Origin: Planococcus citri
Lineage: Eukaryota; Arthropoda; Insecta; Hemiptera; Pseudococcidae
Length of the DNA stretch: 64,000 nucleotides
Assembly (NCBI RefSeq): GCF_950023065.1
Contig: NC_088677.1
Coordinates: forward strand, 56,507,469 to 56,571,468
Reading direction: 5' to 3'
Below the pieces are notes generated by a model. It was not told where the DNA came from and searched no databases. It saw only the letters and a list, made by a program, of their open reading frames with translations. Positions 45,288 to 56,233 of this stretch are shown piece after piece (the first letter of the stretch is position 1; each line of letters begins with the position of its first letter). The translations under genes were made by a program, and so were the position numbers.

Positions 45288-46496
45288 ATGATACAAAATT
45301 ACATTGAAAGTGAAGACTTTGTAGTCTACAGACCCTCTCCACAAGATGACATAAATAAAGGAAATAGTAAAATTCGTATAAGAACATACAATGAAGATGT
45401 CATTACCCATCCACATAGAAGTGGATTACTTGTGAAAGGAATTGTTACAGTGACTAAAAATTCTGACAAGAGTGCTGTAGCAGAACTTGATTTGAAAAAA
45501 ATATCATTTGTTACTAATCCACTACCACATTTATTTTCAAAAATTGAATATTTGGAATGTGATAAAATAATAGATTCAGTTGAAGAGCCAGGTGTGGTTA
45601 CTACTATGAAAGGAATTGTTTCATTTGGTTCTGATTCGATTTACAATGATGGAGGTTGGAATATCTCCTCTCCAAACTCAAATGTTCTGAACAAATCTGG
45701 GTATTTTACTTTGTATGATCCTTTAGAAACACTATTTGGTTATCATGAGGATCACAAGGATTATGTATTTCACGTCCCACATGAATTAAGGTTAACAAAA
45801 ACCCATCTCAATAATTATAATAATATGTTTCAAGTTGATAGTACTTTTGCAAATGAACATACTATTACTATAAAATTTACAGATGTTGCGTTGATAATGT
45901 CACAGGTAAAATTGAGAAGAGAAATGGAAAACAAATGTCTAAAACAAATACTGGCTTCAAAAGATTTACCACAAATTTTTAGACATTGGGGATATGAGTT
46001 TAAAACTGGTATAACAACAAAAAAGTATACATGTGAATATACTTGTGATGGGAATCCAATATTTATTCTTATTGGGATGCAAAAAAATAGAAATGATAAC
46101 ATCAAAGTGGATAATAGTCAATTTGATTTATGTGGCCTTGAAAACGTTCAAGCTGTTCTCAACAATAATGAACATTATCCTAAAACTGAACTAAATATAA
46201 ATAGTTCAGAAAATGATTATAATAAAATTTATCAAATGTTTAAAAATTTCAAACTAGCTTATTATGGTAATGAAGGGAAACCAATTTGTTCTATAAATGA
46301 TTATGCCAACAAATATCCCATAATAGCTATTGATTGTACCTGCCAACCTGAAAGCATAAAGGAGAGTACCACAAACGTAAAATTAAAATTTAGATTCAAG
46401 GAAGCTCTTTCTGCTGATACAGTAATACACATTGTAACTATTTATAATGTTGTTTCTACTTATAACCCTTTCACAAATAGAGCTGTTGTAAATTAA
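45288..46496 (+). CDS. Major capsid protein (double jelly-roll type), 402 aa
   Basis: Resembles the metazoan Polinton capsid proteins annotated F54H12.2-like. Supporting segments are YDPLETLFGYHEDHKDYVFH, PHELRLTKTHLNNYN and VALIMSQVKLRREME. The protein is rich in predicted beta strands with no membrane segment. Its position after integrase and strongest promoter-like motif fit an abundant virion protein. A fold comparison would be needed to show the two jelly rolls. It is tail-to-tail with repeat gene 2. Confidence 0.78.
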   Translation: MIQNYIESEDFVVYRPSPQDDINKGNSKIRIRTYNEDVITHPHRSGLLVKGIVTVTKNSDKSAVAELDLKKISFVTNPLPHLFSKIEYLECDKIIDSVEEPGVVTTMKGIVSFGSDSIYNDGGWNISSPNSNVLNKSGYFTLYDPLETLFGYHEDHKDYVFHVPHELRLTKTHLNNYNNMFQVDSTFANEHTITIKFTDVALIMSQVKLRREMENKCLKQILASKDLPQIFRHWGYEFKTGITTKKYTCEYTCDGNPIFILIGMQKNRNDNIKVDNSQFDLCGLENVQAVLNNNEHYPKTELNINSSENDYNKIYQMFKNFKLAYYGNEGKPICSINDYANKYPIIAIDCTCQPESIKESTTNVKLKFRFKEALSADTVIHIVTIYNVVSTYNPFTNRAVVN

Positions 46497-46505
46497 TCTT
46501 ACATC

Positions 46506-46530
46506 TTTTATGAAAAATTTTTTCATAAAA
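46506..46530. terminator. 25-bp palindrome after major capsid gene (junction 3)
   Basis: Perfect 12-bp arms TTTTATGAAAAA / TTTTTCATAAAA around a single T, nine bases after the capsid stop. The opposing repeat gene ends 150 bp further on. Confidence 0.6.
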
Positions 46531-46681
46531 AAGTTTTTTATTCACATCATTAAAGTCTGACAATATGAATATTACTTGAGTCTAAGTTACATAAAATATG
46601 TTCAATTAAGCCTTTTGAAATATTGCGATTTACTATGTCTTTAAGTTCTTTTGGTAGTTTTTCATTTTCTGAAATTGCGCA

Positions 46682-47633
46682 CTAATTTACTTTGTCTTTG
46701 AACTCTATTATGAAATTTCCTGATAAATATTGATACCTTGAAATTCTATACCAATCTACTTTGTCTTTAAATTCTCTTATGAAATCTTCAGATAGCATCT
46801 CATGCCATGAAATTCCTCTCCAATCTACTTTGTCTTTGAATTCCCTTATGAAATCTTCTGACAGTTTTTGATGAACTGAAATCCTTTCCCCAATCAACTT
46901 GATCTTTGAATTCTCTTATAAAGTTTTCTGATAGTGTTTGATGTTTTGAAATCCATTTAAAATCTACTTTGTCTTTAAATTCTCTTATGAAATCTTCAGA
47001 TAGCATCTCATGCCATGAAATTCCTCTCCAATCTACTTTGTCTTTGAATTCCCTTATGAAATCTTCTGACAGTTTTTGATGAACTGAAATCCTTTCCCAA
47101 TTTACTTGATCTTTGAATTCTCTTATGAAATACTCAGATAGATCTTGATATCTTGAAATCTTTTTCCAATGTACTTGATCTTTGAATTCTCTTATAAAGT
47201 TTTCTGATAGTGTTTGATATTTTGAAATTGCACTCCAATTTACTTTGCCTTTAAATTCTCTTATGAAATCTTCAGATAGCATCTCATGCCATGAAATTCC
47301 TCTCCAATCTACTTTGTCTTTGAATTCCCTTATGAAATCTTCTGACAGTTTTTGATGAACTGAAATCCTTTCCCAATTTACTTGATCTTTGAATTCTCTT
47401 ATGAAATACTCAGATAGATCTTGATATCTTGAAATCTTTTTCCAATGTACTTGATCTTTGAATTCTCTTATAAAGTTTTCTGATAGTGTTTGATATTTTG
47501 AAATTGCACTCCAATTTACTTTGCCTTTGAATTCCCTTATGAAATTTTCTGATAGTTTTTGATATTCTGAAATTCCCTCCCAATCAACATAATCTTTTAT
47601 TAATTCAAGGTGGCTCTTTTCAATAGTGTTCAT
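46682..47633 (-). pseudogene. 23-residue repeat protein 2, frame broken by one extra base
   Basis: Starts at 47633 with MNTIEKSHLELIKDYVDWEG, a leader like that of repeat protein 1, then about eleven 23-residue WxxIS..LSExFIREFKD units. A four-unit block (276 bp) is tandemly duplicated almost exactly (compare 47,224 with 47,500). At about 46,883-46,887 a CCCC run replaces the CCC of sister units (near 47,094), shifting the frame. Reading past this point ends in a new frame, while the original frame carries three further units to a stop at 46682. It may be a real mutation, a sequencing slip in a repeat, or a tolerated truncation. It has the shared motif at 47641-47659. Confidence 0.7.
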
Positions 47634-47640
47634 TATTTAT

Positions 47641-47659
47641 TTTATAATAGAAAGAAAAA
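47641..47659 (-). promoter_or_regulatory. Promoter-like motif of repeat gene 2
   Basis: On the minus strand a T-rich tract is followed by TTTCTATTATAAA, seven bases before the ATG. Confidence 0.6.
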
Positions 47660-47728
47660 AAAATGTCAATTTGTTTTAATCAAATGCAAAAATTTCTCTT
47701 CAATAACAACCTCCACATCTGGTGGGTG

Positions 47729-48091
47729 CATTAGTTAAAAGAATCAGTTTCTATGATAAAGGTGTTGGTGTTTGTGTTACCGCTTTATTAGAGATAATGT
47801 TTTCTTTAACTAGTGGTATAATGGTAATGTTGTGATGAAATTTTTGCATTTCATTGAAATGTTCAAGTTTTGATGAAATTTTTGCATTTGTTTGAAATGT
47901 TTAAGTATTGCAAAAAATTTTGCATTTCATTTCAATATCTAAGTTTTGTAAATATTTTTGCATTTGATTGAATGAAAAACTATGTGAAGGTTTATGTGAA
48001 ATTTTTCACATAAGTTTCCACATACTTTTGAATTTAAAAAGTATTGTAAGAATTCTTACTCCAGTGCCAGGAAATACATTTTATATCTACT
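47729..48091 (-). repeat. Polinton right terminal inverted repeat (363 bp)
   Basis: Reverse complement of the left repeat with no mismatch noticed over the aligned stretches. It is shorter by 190 bp (five 38-bp units). Contains the box CATTAGTTAAAAGAATC reading outward. Confidence 0.93.
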
Positions 48092-49959
48092 TACCTCAAC
48101 TTACCAAAATTTAAATCGACTCGGGATGGAAAAAAAGTAATTTCCTTAATACCCCAGCGAAGAGTGTACGAGAGAGGGTAAAAAAGAAAGTTGAAATTAA
48201 AATGGAAACATTACCAATGAAAAATGCTTTATTGATTGGATAGAAATAAAAAACCAAATTTCGACGCAATAAATTTTAACTAAATTGCGCGTAACTAAAC
48301 GACTGCATAACTTTTCAAATCTACTTTATAGTATACACAATGATAGCACGGATGAGATTGTTATTTGATATATCTACGTCGTTAGGGGAGAAATGAAATT
48401 CCACCGTTTTTACTTTCTGTAATACCTATTTCGAGTTTGATTCTAAAATGGTAAAAATTCATCTGTTTAAAACGATTGGCTACCGTCGAATCATTACCTA
48501 TACAAATACCTGATGCACAAACGCTTTTGAGGATCGAATTTTAATATGTATCGTGTCTTTTGGCAAGTTTTAAATTTAAGCACACGTAATACAAATTAAT
48601 TTGTCTACACTTGTAGTATTTACCAAAAGATGCGTAAACTTAACGTAAGTAATAAGTATACGTATCGTATATGGTATCTGCGTATACCACCGCTACCTAG
48701 CTTTTATCCAATCAAGAACATAGAGATGGTAACTTTCATCTTAATATTATTATGACTTATGTAATATACCGCACAGTCATCGGTAACACTCCTTTACCTT
48801 CTCATTACGAATCACGCGGGTTTAAATTAAATTCGTTTCACCGCTACACCTCACACCCTCACCCAGCCCCATCATCCTCTATGTGTGTTCCTTAAACCCT
48901 ATAGCATATCGTCCGTGTACAAAGTTCTCCACCCGAAAAGGTAATTACTTACGAAATGTTCCACAAAATTAAATGCTACCGAGTAGAACTCGATAAATTA
49001 CGATTTCGCAGCGAGATTAAAATTTTGCAGCGTCTATTGCATTGCGCCGCACCGCAACAAGTGTCATATCAAATTAGAAAAAATATTACTCGCTAAACGG
49101 ATTAGTTTTCAAGAATCAACTTTTCAAAAGCTATGTACTCGGTATTTACTACTTTACTTACGAGTACGATACGTCGAGTCGAGTCGCATCGTATGTACTT
49201 TGTATACGTTCGTCTTCGTCGTTCGGGGAACTTTCAGAAAGCTATCACATTTTTACGTCGAACTACCTACTTACGTAGAACTTATACTTACTGAGAAACA
49301 TAATTCACCTTATTTCTGTCTACCAATCTACCTATAAGTAGGTATATCGTAGAACATTTTCAATTTTAGGTCAAATGCGTTCGTATAGCTAAGAAAACTC
49401 ACCAGAAGTAGGATTAATAGATAGGTAATAGAATCAGAGAGGACGAGAATTCGATTTCAGATTGAAACTTTACAATCAAGAAATGTTGATGTAATTTTGT
49501 CGATTCCTATTTTATCGTGATGGGTTGTCCAAAAGGGGGATCAAGGGTTCCCAAAATGAAGTGATTAAATTTTTTATATGGGAATTATAAAACATGGAAA
49601 ATGTTGACGAAGTTTTTCCAAATTCGACTTGATGATGTGGATAGACGTCTTTTTACCACAAACATTTTGAAAAGAAAAATTTTCAATTAAAATTCTCATC
49701 TCTGGAAAAAAAATATTTTTTTTAAAATTTTGAACATCTCATCGAAAAACACATAGGTACCTTCGGATGGAAGGCGAAAAAAAATATTGGAGGATTGTGA
49801 CCAATAAATTCAGTGAATAGTGAATACCTTATGAATTGAAAATTAATCAGAAAATTTTTGAGCCCACAAATAGATAGAATTTTCTTCCCAACCTGTTTCG
49901 AGAAAAAATGGTTCAGTTTTAGAAAAAAGGACCTGTACTTATTTGAGATTCTACGTCGA

Positions 49960-50290
49960 CCAAGTTTTGAAAATACTTTTCTTCTCGAATACATATTTTG
50001 CATTAATCAAACCAAAATATCGAAAGTTACAACTTCTGAAATTGGGGAAATATTTTGGAATACAACGGTACCAAGTTTTTTGCCATTATTATGGCCAATT
50101 CTAAAAAACCAAAAACATTTGGTAAATTTTTGGCCATGTTTCTCGTTATTTAAAATTGACAGTAATTACCAAAAAATTGGCACCACTGTATTCCAAAATA
50201 TTAATTCCCCAGTTTCAAAAATCATATCTTTCGATATTTTTGGCTCGATTAAAGTAAAACATTCGAGAAGAAAAAATGTTCAAAACACGA
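49960..50290. repeat. Imperfect palindrome (~330 bp)
   Basis: The left arm has TTCTTCTCGAATACAT, then CCAAAATATCGAAAG, then ATATTTTGGAATACA. The right arm carries the same landmarks in reverse order and complement. The centre is near 50,125 and the arms are roughly 150 bp with several mismatches. The 178-residue open frame across it is not a gene. Confidence 0.6.
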
Positions 50291-51363
50291 ATTTACGCAG
50301 TAACGAACAATTTGCAAAATTTCAACTACTCAGTAGAACCCTAAAGTGGCATTCTTTTGGAAATAGTCCATTTTTTCTAAAGCAGGTTGGGTAGGGGCTA
50401 GAGCGAAAAAGCCACGATTTTTTTCGAAAATGATTCCTTTTTGAGTCCTATATCTTCTCTCCAGAAACACTTCTGGAGCCCATAAAATGAAAGTCTCAAC
50501 TGAATTTGGTCAAAATCCTCGTGACAATTTTTTTGCGATCCTCTAAAAGAAGTAAGGCAGAAACTGCCGCTGAAAAATCAAAAATGCGCGTTTCGCCAAA
50601 AGGATGAGTTTCTTTGGAAAATTTCAAAAAAATTCCATAAATGATCTTTGGTGGTGTCAAGAATTTTTGCACTCTGCAGGTTTGGAAAAACTCTGTATGA
50701 AACTACAACATACCAAAGAAGGAATGTTTCAATAAAAATGATTATCTCACCCCTTTTAGAGGGTTGGGAGCGAACTAGCGATCTGAAAATATTGTTACGG
50801 AGGTTTTGGACTCGAAGGTCCAACTTCCATAGGCCCATTTCAAAATCCCAGATGGAGGACGATTCGACACTTAAGACATTCTCAATCATAGTATGCCAAA
50901 AATTGGTTAAAAAGTAAAAAAAAAATCTGATGCTACGCATCACAAGCTTTCCGAACACTCTTCTGTTAAGAACTAAGCGAAATAATTGTAAAAATGTAAA
51001 ATCGTAAAAATGAGAAACACCCGCCATCCCCATGGCGATGCGGCGTATTCATAAAATAATCACTTTAAAATAAAGCGTAACTAATTCGGACCGCGCCGCG
51101 CCTTATGCGTTTCTACTGCAGGTGAACTAAAAGGAGACAAAACATGTGTGATGTTTACCACGTAAAGACTAAGCCTTAACAAATGTTGGAGTTGCCTATA
51201 CGTTCCTTTTTTCGCATTTAAAGGCTCATAAAATTTTTTCTATGGCACTTACGAACTCCAAATTCTTACTGTGCCGTCTTTACCATGCTTCCGACCACCT
51301 CTACAAATTTCAATGAGATATCATAATTAGGTCGCTTTTTATCGCGTGTACAGACATTTTTTG

Positions 51364-51420
51364 ACACATACATACATACATACATACATACATCCATACA
51401 TACATACATACATACATACA
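51364..51420. repeat. (CATA)n microsatellite
   Basis: About fourteen tetranucleotide units with one CATC interruption. Confidence 0.9.
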
Positions 51421-52020
51421 TCACTCAAAATTGCTCAAAACAAACTTGTGTGAAGTCGAATTTCAAAAACGAGTGTAAATTCCAAAGTTCATTTTCCGGC
51501 CGAAAACAATACTTTCCTATACATCGCTTCGCGCTGTTCGGAAAGTTAAAAAAACAAATTACTTTCGTACCTAGTCGTTGTTGCTTAAAAAAAATTATTA
51601 AATTCTCATTCTCTCGAGGAGGACAATTTTCCTTCATACCACCCTTCCTTAGATACACGATTGGAAGATTACAACATAATTTGGAGCGTGTTACATTTTT
51701 TGAAACGTACTTGGACCAGATTTCAAATTTTTCGAAACTGGAAGAGATCGTATTCAAAAACATCAAAAATGAAGCAGATACTCGAATTCAGAATTTTTGA
51801 AAATCTAACAAACCACAAATCATTCGCCATTTTCATTTCTTTGGAATTTTTACAATTTTAAGGCAAGGGAGGAGTGATGTTATGAGAGTTAAATACATTT
51901 TTTAATTGTTTTTAAATTCTGATTAGAATTAAAGAGACACATTGATAAACTTAGTTTGTAAAAAAAAGTGCTATAGATGGATTTTGCAGGTGAAGTAAAA
52001 AAATTTGAAATCTTGAGAGA

Positions 52021-52770
52021 GGAATTTCACCAAGGAGTCACCGGACAGTGAAAATAATTTCAAAGGTCTTGAGGACATTCTGGTAGTTTTTTCATCAACA
52101 ATTCGTGTTAAAAAAGACTATGAACCCACTTGGTGACTTCTGGTGAATCTGTCATCAAGAAGTCACAAGGATTCACCAAGCAATCACCAGACATTTAAAA
52201 AAATTTCTGGGGTCATGAGGACATTCTGGTGATTTTTTTTTTTATTATAAATTCACCTGAAAAAGGTCAAAAACTCACTTGGTGACTTCTGATGAATCTG
52301 TCACCAAGAAGTCACCAGGATTCACCAAGGAGTCACTGGACATTGAAAAAAAATGTCATAGGCCCTGAGACCATTCTGATGGGTTTTTCACCAACAATTC
52401 TTCTTAAAAAAGACAAAAACTCACCTAGTGACTTCTGGCGAATCTGACACCAAGAAGTTACAGAAGTCACCAGGATTCACCAAGCAATCACCAGACATTG
52501 AAAAAAAATTCTAGGGTCTTGAGGACATCCTCGTAATTTCTTCATCATAAATTCACCTAAAAAAAAGTCAAAAACTCAATGGTGACTTCTGGTGAATCTG
52601 TCACCAAGGAGTCACCAGACATTCAAAAAAATTGTCAAAGGCCCTGAGGAGATTCTGAGGTTTTTTCATCCAACAATTCGTCTTAAAAAGGACAATACAC
52701 CCACTTGGTAACTTTCGGTGAACCTGTCACCATGAAGTCACCAGGTTTCACCAGGGAGACTGACCAGAAA
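52021..52770. repeat. Minisatellite of ~146-bp units
   Basis: Five units begin with variants of ggtgacttctggtgaatctg at about 52,133, 52,282, 52,428, 52,582 and 52,708. Within each unit the words gtcaccaagaagtcaccagg, attcaccaag and gaggacattctgg recur. The units are rich in the inverted pair ggtgact/agtcacc, so each can fold on itself. Non-coding. Confidence 0.8.
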
Positions 52771-55700
52771 CAAGAACTTTTTTCCAGAATTTAGTGCCAC
52801 ACTATTGGAATTTTTCAAAAATTTGGAATATGAATTCTACTTGCAAAAAAAGACATTCAAGAACTCGTACAGTAGGATTAAAATTTCGGCTGCTAAAAGC
52901 CTGAAGTTGATTGCAAGAGCGTCTTTTGGAGCGATTTCATTGTGCTGGAGTGAAACTACATAATTCCTGCTAGAGGCTCCAGATCGTATAGAAAATGGTC
53001 GAAATCAATTCGGGAGGTCGACTTTAGTATCCAAACCGAATTTCGGAATTTTTATCTCATGGTTTACCATTTTTAGGAAAACCCTGTCAGTAAACGGGCT
53101 ATTTCAGCCATTTTTCAAAAATTCGCCAAAATTCGAAAAATCAACTTCGGCAGCTGAAAATTTGGTTCTGAGGTGTGGGTGACATGAACTTTCAGTGAGT
53201 CAAATTTCAGTTACAATCGGAGGTGACGAGCTGACAAAGGTCCCCTTGTCAGACTCTTCTTTGATCTCCTTCTGTTAATCGAGGCTTTGGGTAGGTAAAT
53301 TACCCCAGCTTTGCTCTCCCATCTGCTACATAACTCCACACTGTCCAAATGCACTCACACTTCTCAATTCAATGAAGTTTCATCCATGCTGAATAGAATC
53401 GTTCCAACAAAAGCCTCGAACATCGTATTAAAGATTAAGGTGTCGATTCGAGTCACTTTGACATACACAATCACTCGTTTGAAGAATCAATTTAAAAATT
53501 CTTTCTCGAAATATGTGTAATACGATAAAACTAGGTACCTTCAAACACAATAGATTTGGCGCAGCTATCGACACCGATTAATATCCATTTTTGCATATTT
53601 CACGAATTTCACGATTCGTTAGTCAATAGGAAAAAGGCACACGAGCGATAAAAGATGTCTCAAGAGAGAGAGAGTGAAAAGGTGAAGAAAAGTATCAGCC
53701 TTGAAAACTTACTCAGCTTATTGTCTGCTTCATCGCGATGGCAATTTTGTTAATTTTCCGTTCAATGGCCGTTGTTGATAGAATAGCAGGCAGCACAAAC
53801 AACAAACATCAAAACCGGCACGAACCATCCTGTAAATCCGGACAACAAATTATTACAATTAATCTAACACTTGGGTCGTAAAAGTCGACGAAATACGTAA
53901 GCAAAAAAAAATCCTGCTGACACTTGAGGCCAATTCTTCGAGATAGATATCTAGTATACCTTATAATATAACCCATCATCACCCCCTACTCCTCCCATAC
54001 CCTATGAGAACCTAAGGGAAAAGGTATAAAAATGAAAAAAAAAGTTGAACTTCTGTGTACTTCCTGTCGAGTGTTGCAGCGTGGCGCGTATCGTTAATGC
54101 TGTAATTCAATGGGAAAAAGCCGGAAAATGCAAAAAAAAACCTCGCGCAGAATAAGAGAGAATTTAAAGATTCTCTCTCTTAGACCTTTTGTGTATTGAA
54201 AAGAAGCAGATATTAAAGATAAAAGAAGGAATGAATGCTCAGGTATACATAATCTCCGACCGAGCGTAAAATTGCCTCCTTTTTTTTTTCGATTGTAAGG
54301 CACCCCATTTTCGTTCGACCCGTTATCCGCCATCCACTGGTACTCCTTCAACCGTGTTCCTGGCACTTTTTAAACAATACGTTAGCCTTCTTACAAATCG
54401 CAGGCAACGAGATAAATGCGCCTTCTTGAAAGCTTTGTCTAATAGCGAAAACAGAGAAAGACAGCGTACCGACTTTTATAGAAAATAATTTCAACCCCCG
54501 TCAGATTTTTAACCTCTTTTTTTTCTCCTCCCCTGCCAGTTGATTCCTCATACTCTCTTTCTCTCCACATTAGAAAACTTATTCGCAAATTTTTCTGCCG
54601 CAAAACCCGACGGCTTATTTTCAAAATACTTCACAACACTTTCAACTAAACTTTCTTCTTACGAGTATTTCGTGTGTACCTACTCTGTTCATTTTAAATC
54701 ATAAAACATTCGAGTAACTTTTCTCTCTTCTTTCTACACTCACGTGTTTCTTTCAACATTTTCTACGTACTTTTCGTCGCCATTCAACTTAAACTTATAT
54801 TTTACCTTATGCCGAACTCGAATGCTTTTACTTATTCGTACCACCGTGTCGTGTACATATCGTCGCCGTCAGGGGTGGAGGTGATTCCAACAGATGCATA
54901 TTTTTCCCCAACTTATAAATATATTCTTATGTCAATATGGTGGTGGAAGGAAGCTCCTGCGTGTGGGATTTAATACGTAGGTAGGTACGAACGAGTATGT
55001 CGCTGCAAGCTCCATCAAATCACAAGGGAGATAGGTTGTCGATTTCCACAAATTTATTGCGTGGGTGTAACAGAGAGAAAGCAAGTTAATCTGGATCTCT
55101 GGAAGATGCCTCCGAACTCTCGAAATTCTGGAAAACAACAAACGGAATCATCAGTGATGATTAAGTACAGTCAATCCCTTCTGAGAAAATGAAAAAAAAA
55201 AAAAAAAAAATGAAAAACTATCCACAACAGAATATTGAAATCTTTCAAGACTTGAAAACTTGTAGGTACCTATCAAAATTATTAAGCAATTCACACCATC
55301 TCCACTAAAAAAAAACCTCGATTTCAATTTGAACTTCATCTGTTCCTGCCGTTCGGTTCAAATCCTTATAACATTCCCTTAATAAAGTATTAGGTACTGT
55401 TTGAAAAATATGTAGAAATCTGAAGTAAGACTGTTAGAAGGCTCAAAAATGCTATCAATTAGTTCAAAAGGCCGAATGACACAAGTAACCCAAACTTCGA
55501 TGCCCTACTTCGGCCATAAGATCCTACTCTACCACAGTACCACGTTAAACTTGAACAGTCAAAAACGTGCCAAAATTATTCAATTTAGGAATCTAAGGTT
55601 TAGAGTAGGTAATGAAAAATTTCGAGATACTATTCGATTTTTTTTCAGTCTGAAACTAGGATTTCCCCACAAATTAAGACCTTTTTCTCCCTCTCTCTTA

Positions 55701-56233
55701 TAGGTCAAAGAATTATCTCAAAACAAATTTCATTTGAATTTCTATTGTGTTATTCAATTTTAAATTCAGTTTCAGATAAAAAATATAATTTTATTTATAT
55801 GTACATAATTTCTCAAAATAATATACCTTTTTAAAAAATTCAATTCCTAAACCCAACAATTACAAAAACAAAAGTATTTTTAAAACGTCTCCTCAACGTT
55901 TTCGAAAATATGTATTCGACTTTGAAGTAGGTAGATACATACATAATTCAACTTCAAGTAAATCTATGAGGGTATGAAACGAATAGGTGTAAGTATTTTA
56001 AATAATAAAAATAGAACATAAAAATCGTACTCAAATTCAAACCCCAAAATAAGTAGGTAAGATAAGCACGTTCAAAAAATTATACAAATTAAAATTAACA
56101 TAACATTGAATTTCAATCTCTAAGGTACTACCTATAAGATTATTGATAATTCATACAAAGGCACGTAACTCACATAAATAAAAAAGCAATAAAATAAACA
56201 TTTAAAATCGTTTATAAGATAGTACTCATTCAG

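Larger units (their letters stand above)
32941..48091. mobile_element. Maverick/Polinton, complete, 15,151 bp
   Basis: It starts AGTAGATATAAAATG and ends in the reverse complement ATATCTACT. The exact 6-bp target duplication TACCTC is at 32935-32940 and 48092-48097; six bases and AGT/ACT ends are diagnostic of Polintons. Inside are the family's core genes: protein-primed PolB, retroviral-type integrase, FtsK/HerA-type ATPase, adenovirus-type cysteine protease, and major and minor capsid proteins. There are also several accessory genes. All core frames are open. With near-identical inverted repeats, this indicates a young, possibly still competent copy. The integrase/PolB set supports self-synthesising transposition, and the capsid set supports virion formation; neither activity can be shown from sequence. 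Confidence 0.97.
48098..56233. other. Intergenic, no gene recognised
   Basis: 8.1 kb of host DNA holding a small foldback, a microsatellite and a minisatellite (listed separately). Patches at 48.7-49.3 and 53.6-55.1 kb are less AT-rich and could contain unrecognised exons or promoters, but no frame is convincing. Confidence 0.5.

Noticed and set aside
49858..50394. 178-residue plus-strand frame
   Set aside because: Spans the imperfect palindrome, has no codon bias or motif and is Phe/Lys/Ile-rich as expected from AT-rich DNA.
54094..54366. 90-residue minus-strand frame in a less AT-rich patch
   Set aside because: No motif, splice partner or recognisable homology.
55330..55380. GGTTCAAATCC, similar to a tRNA T-loop
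   Set aside because: No matching acceptor, D or anticodon stems around it.
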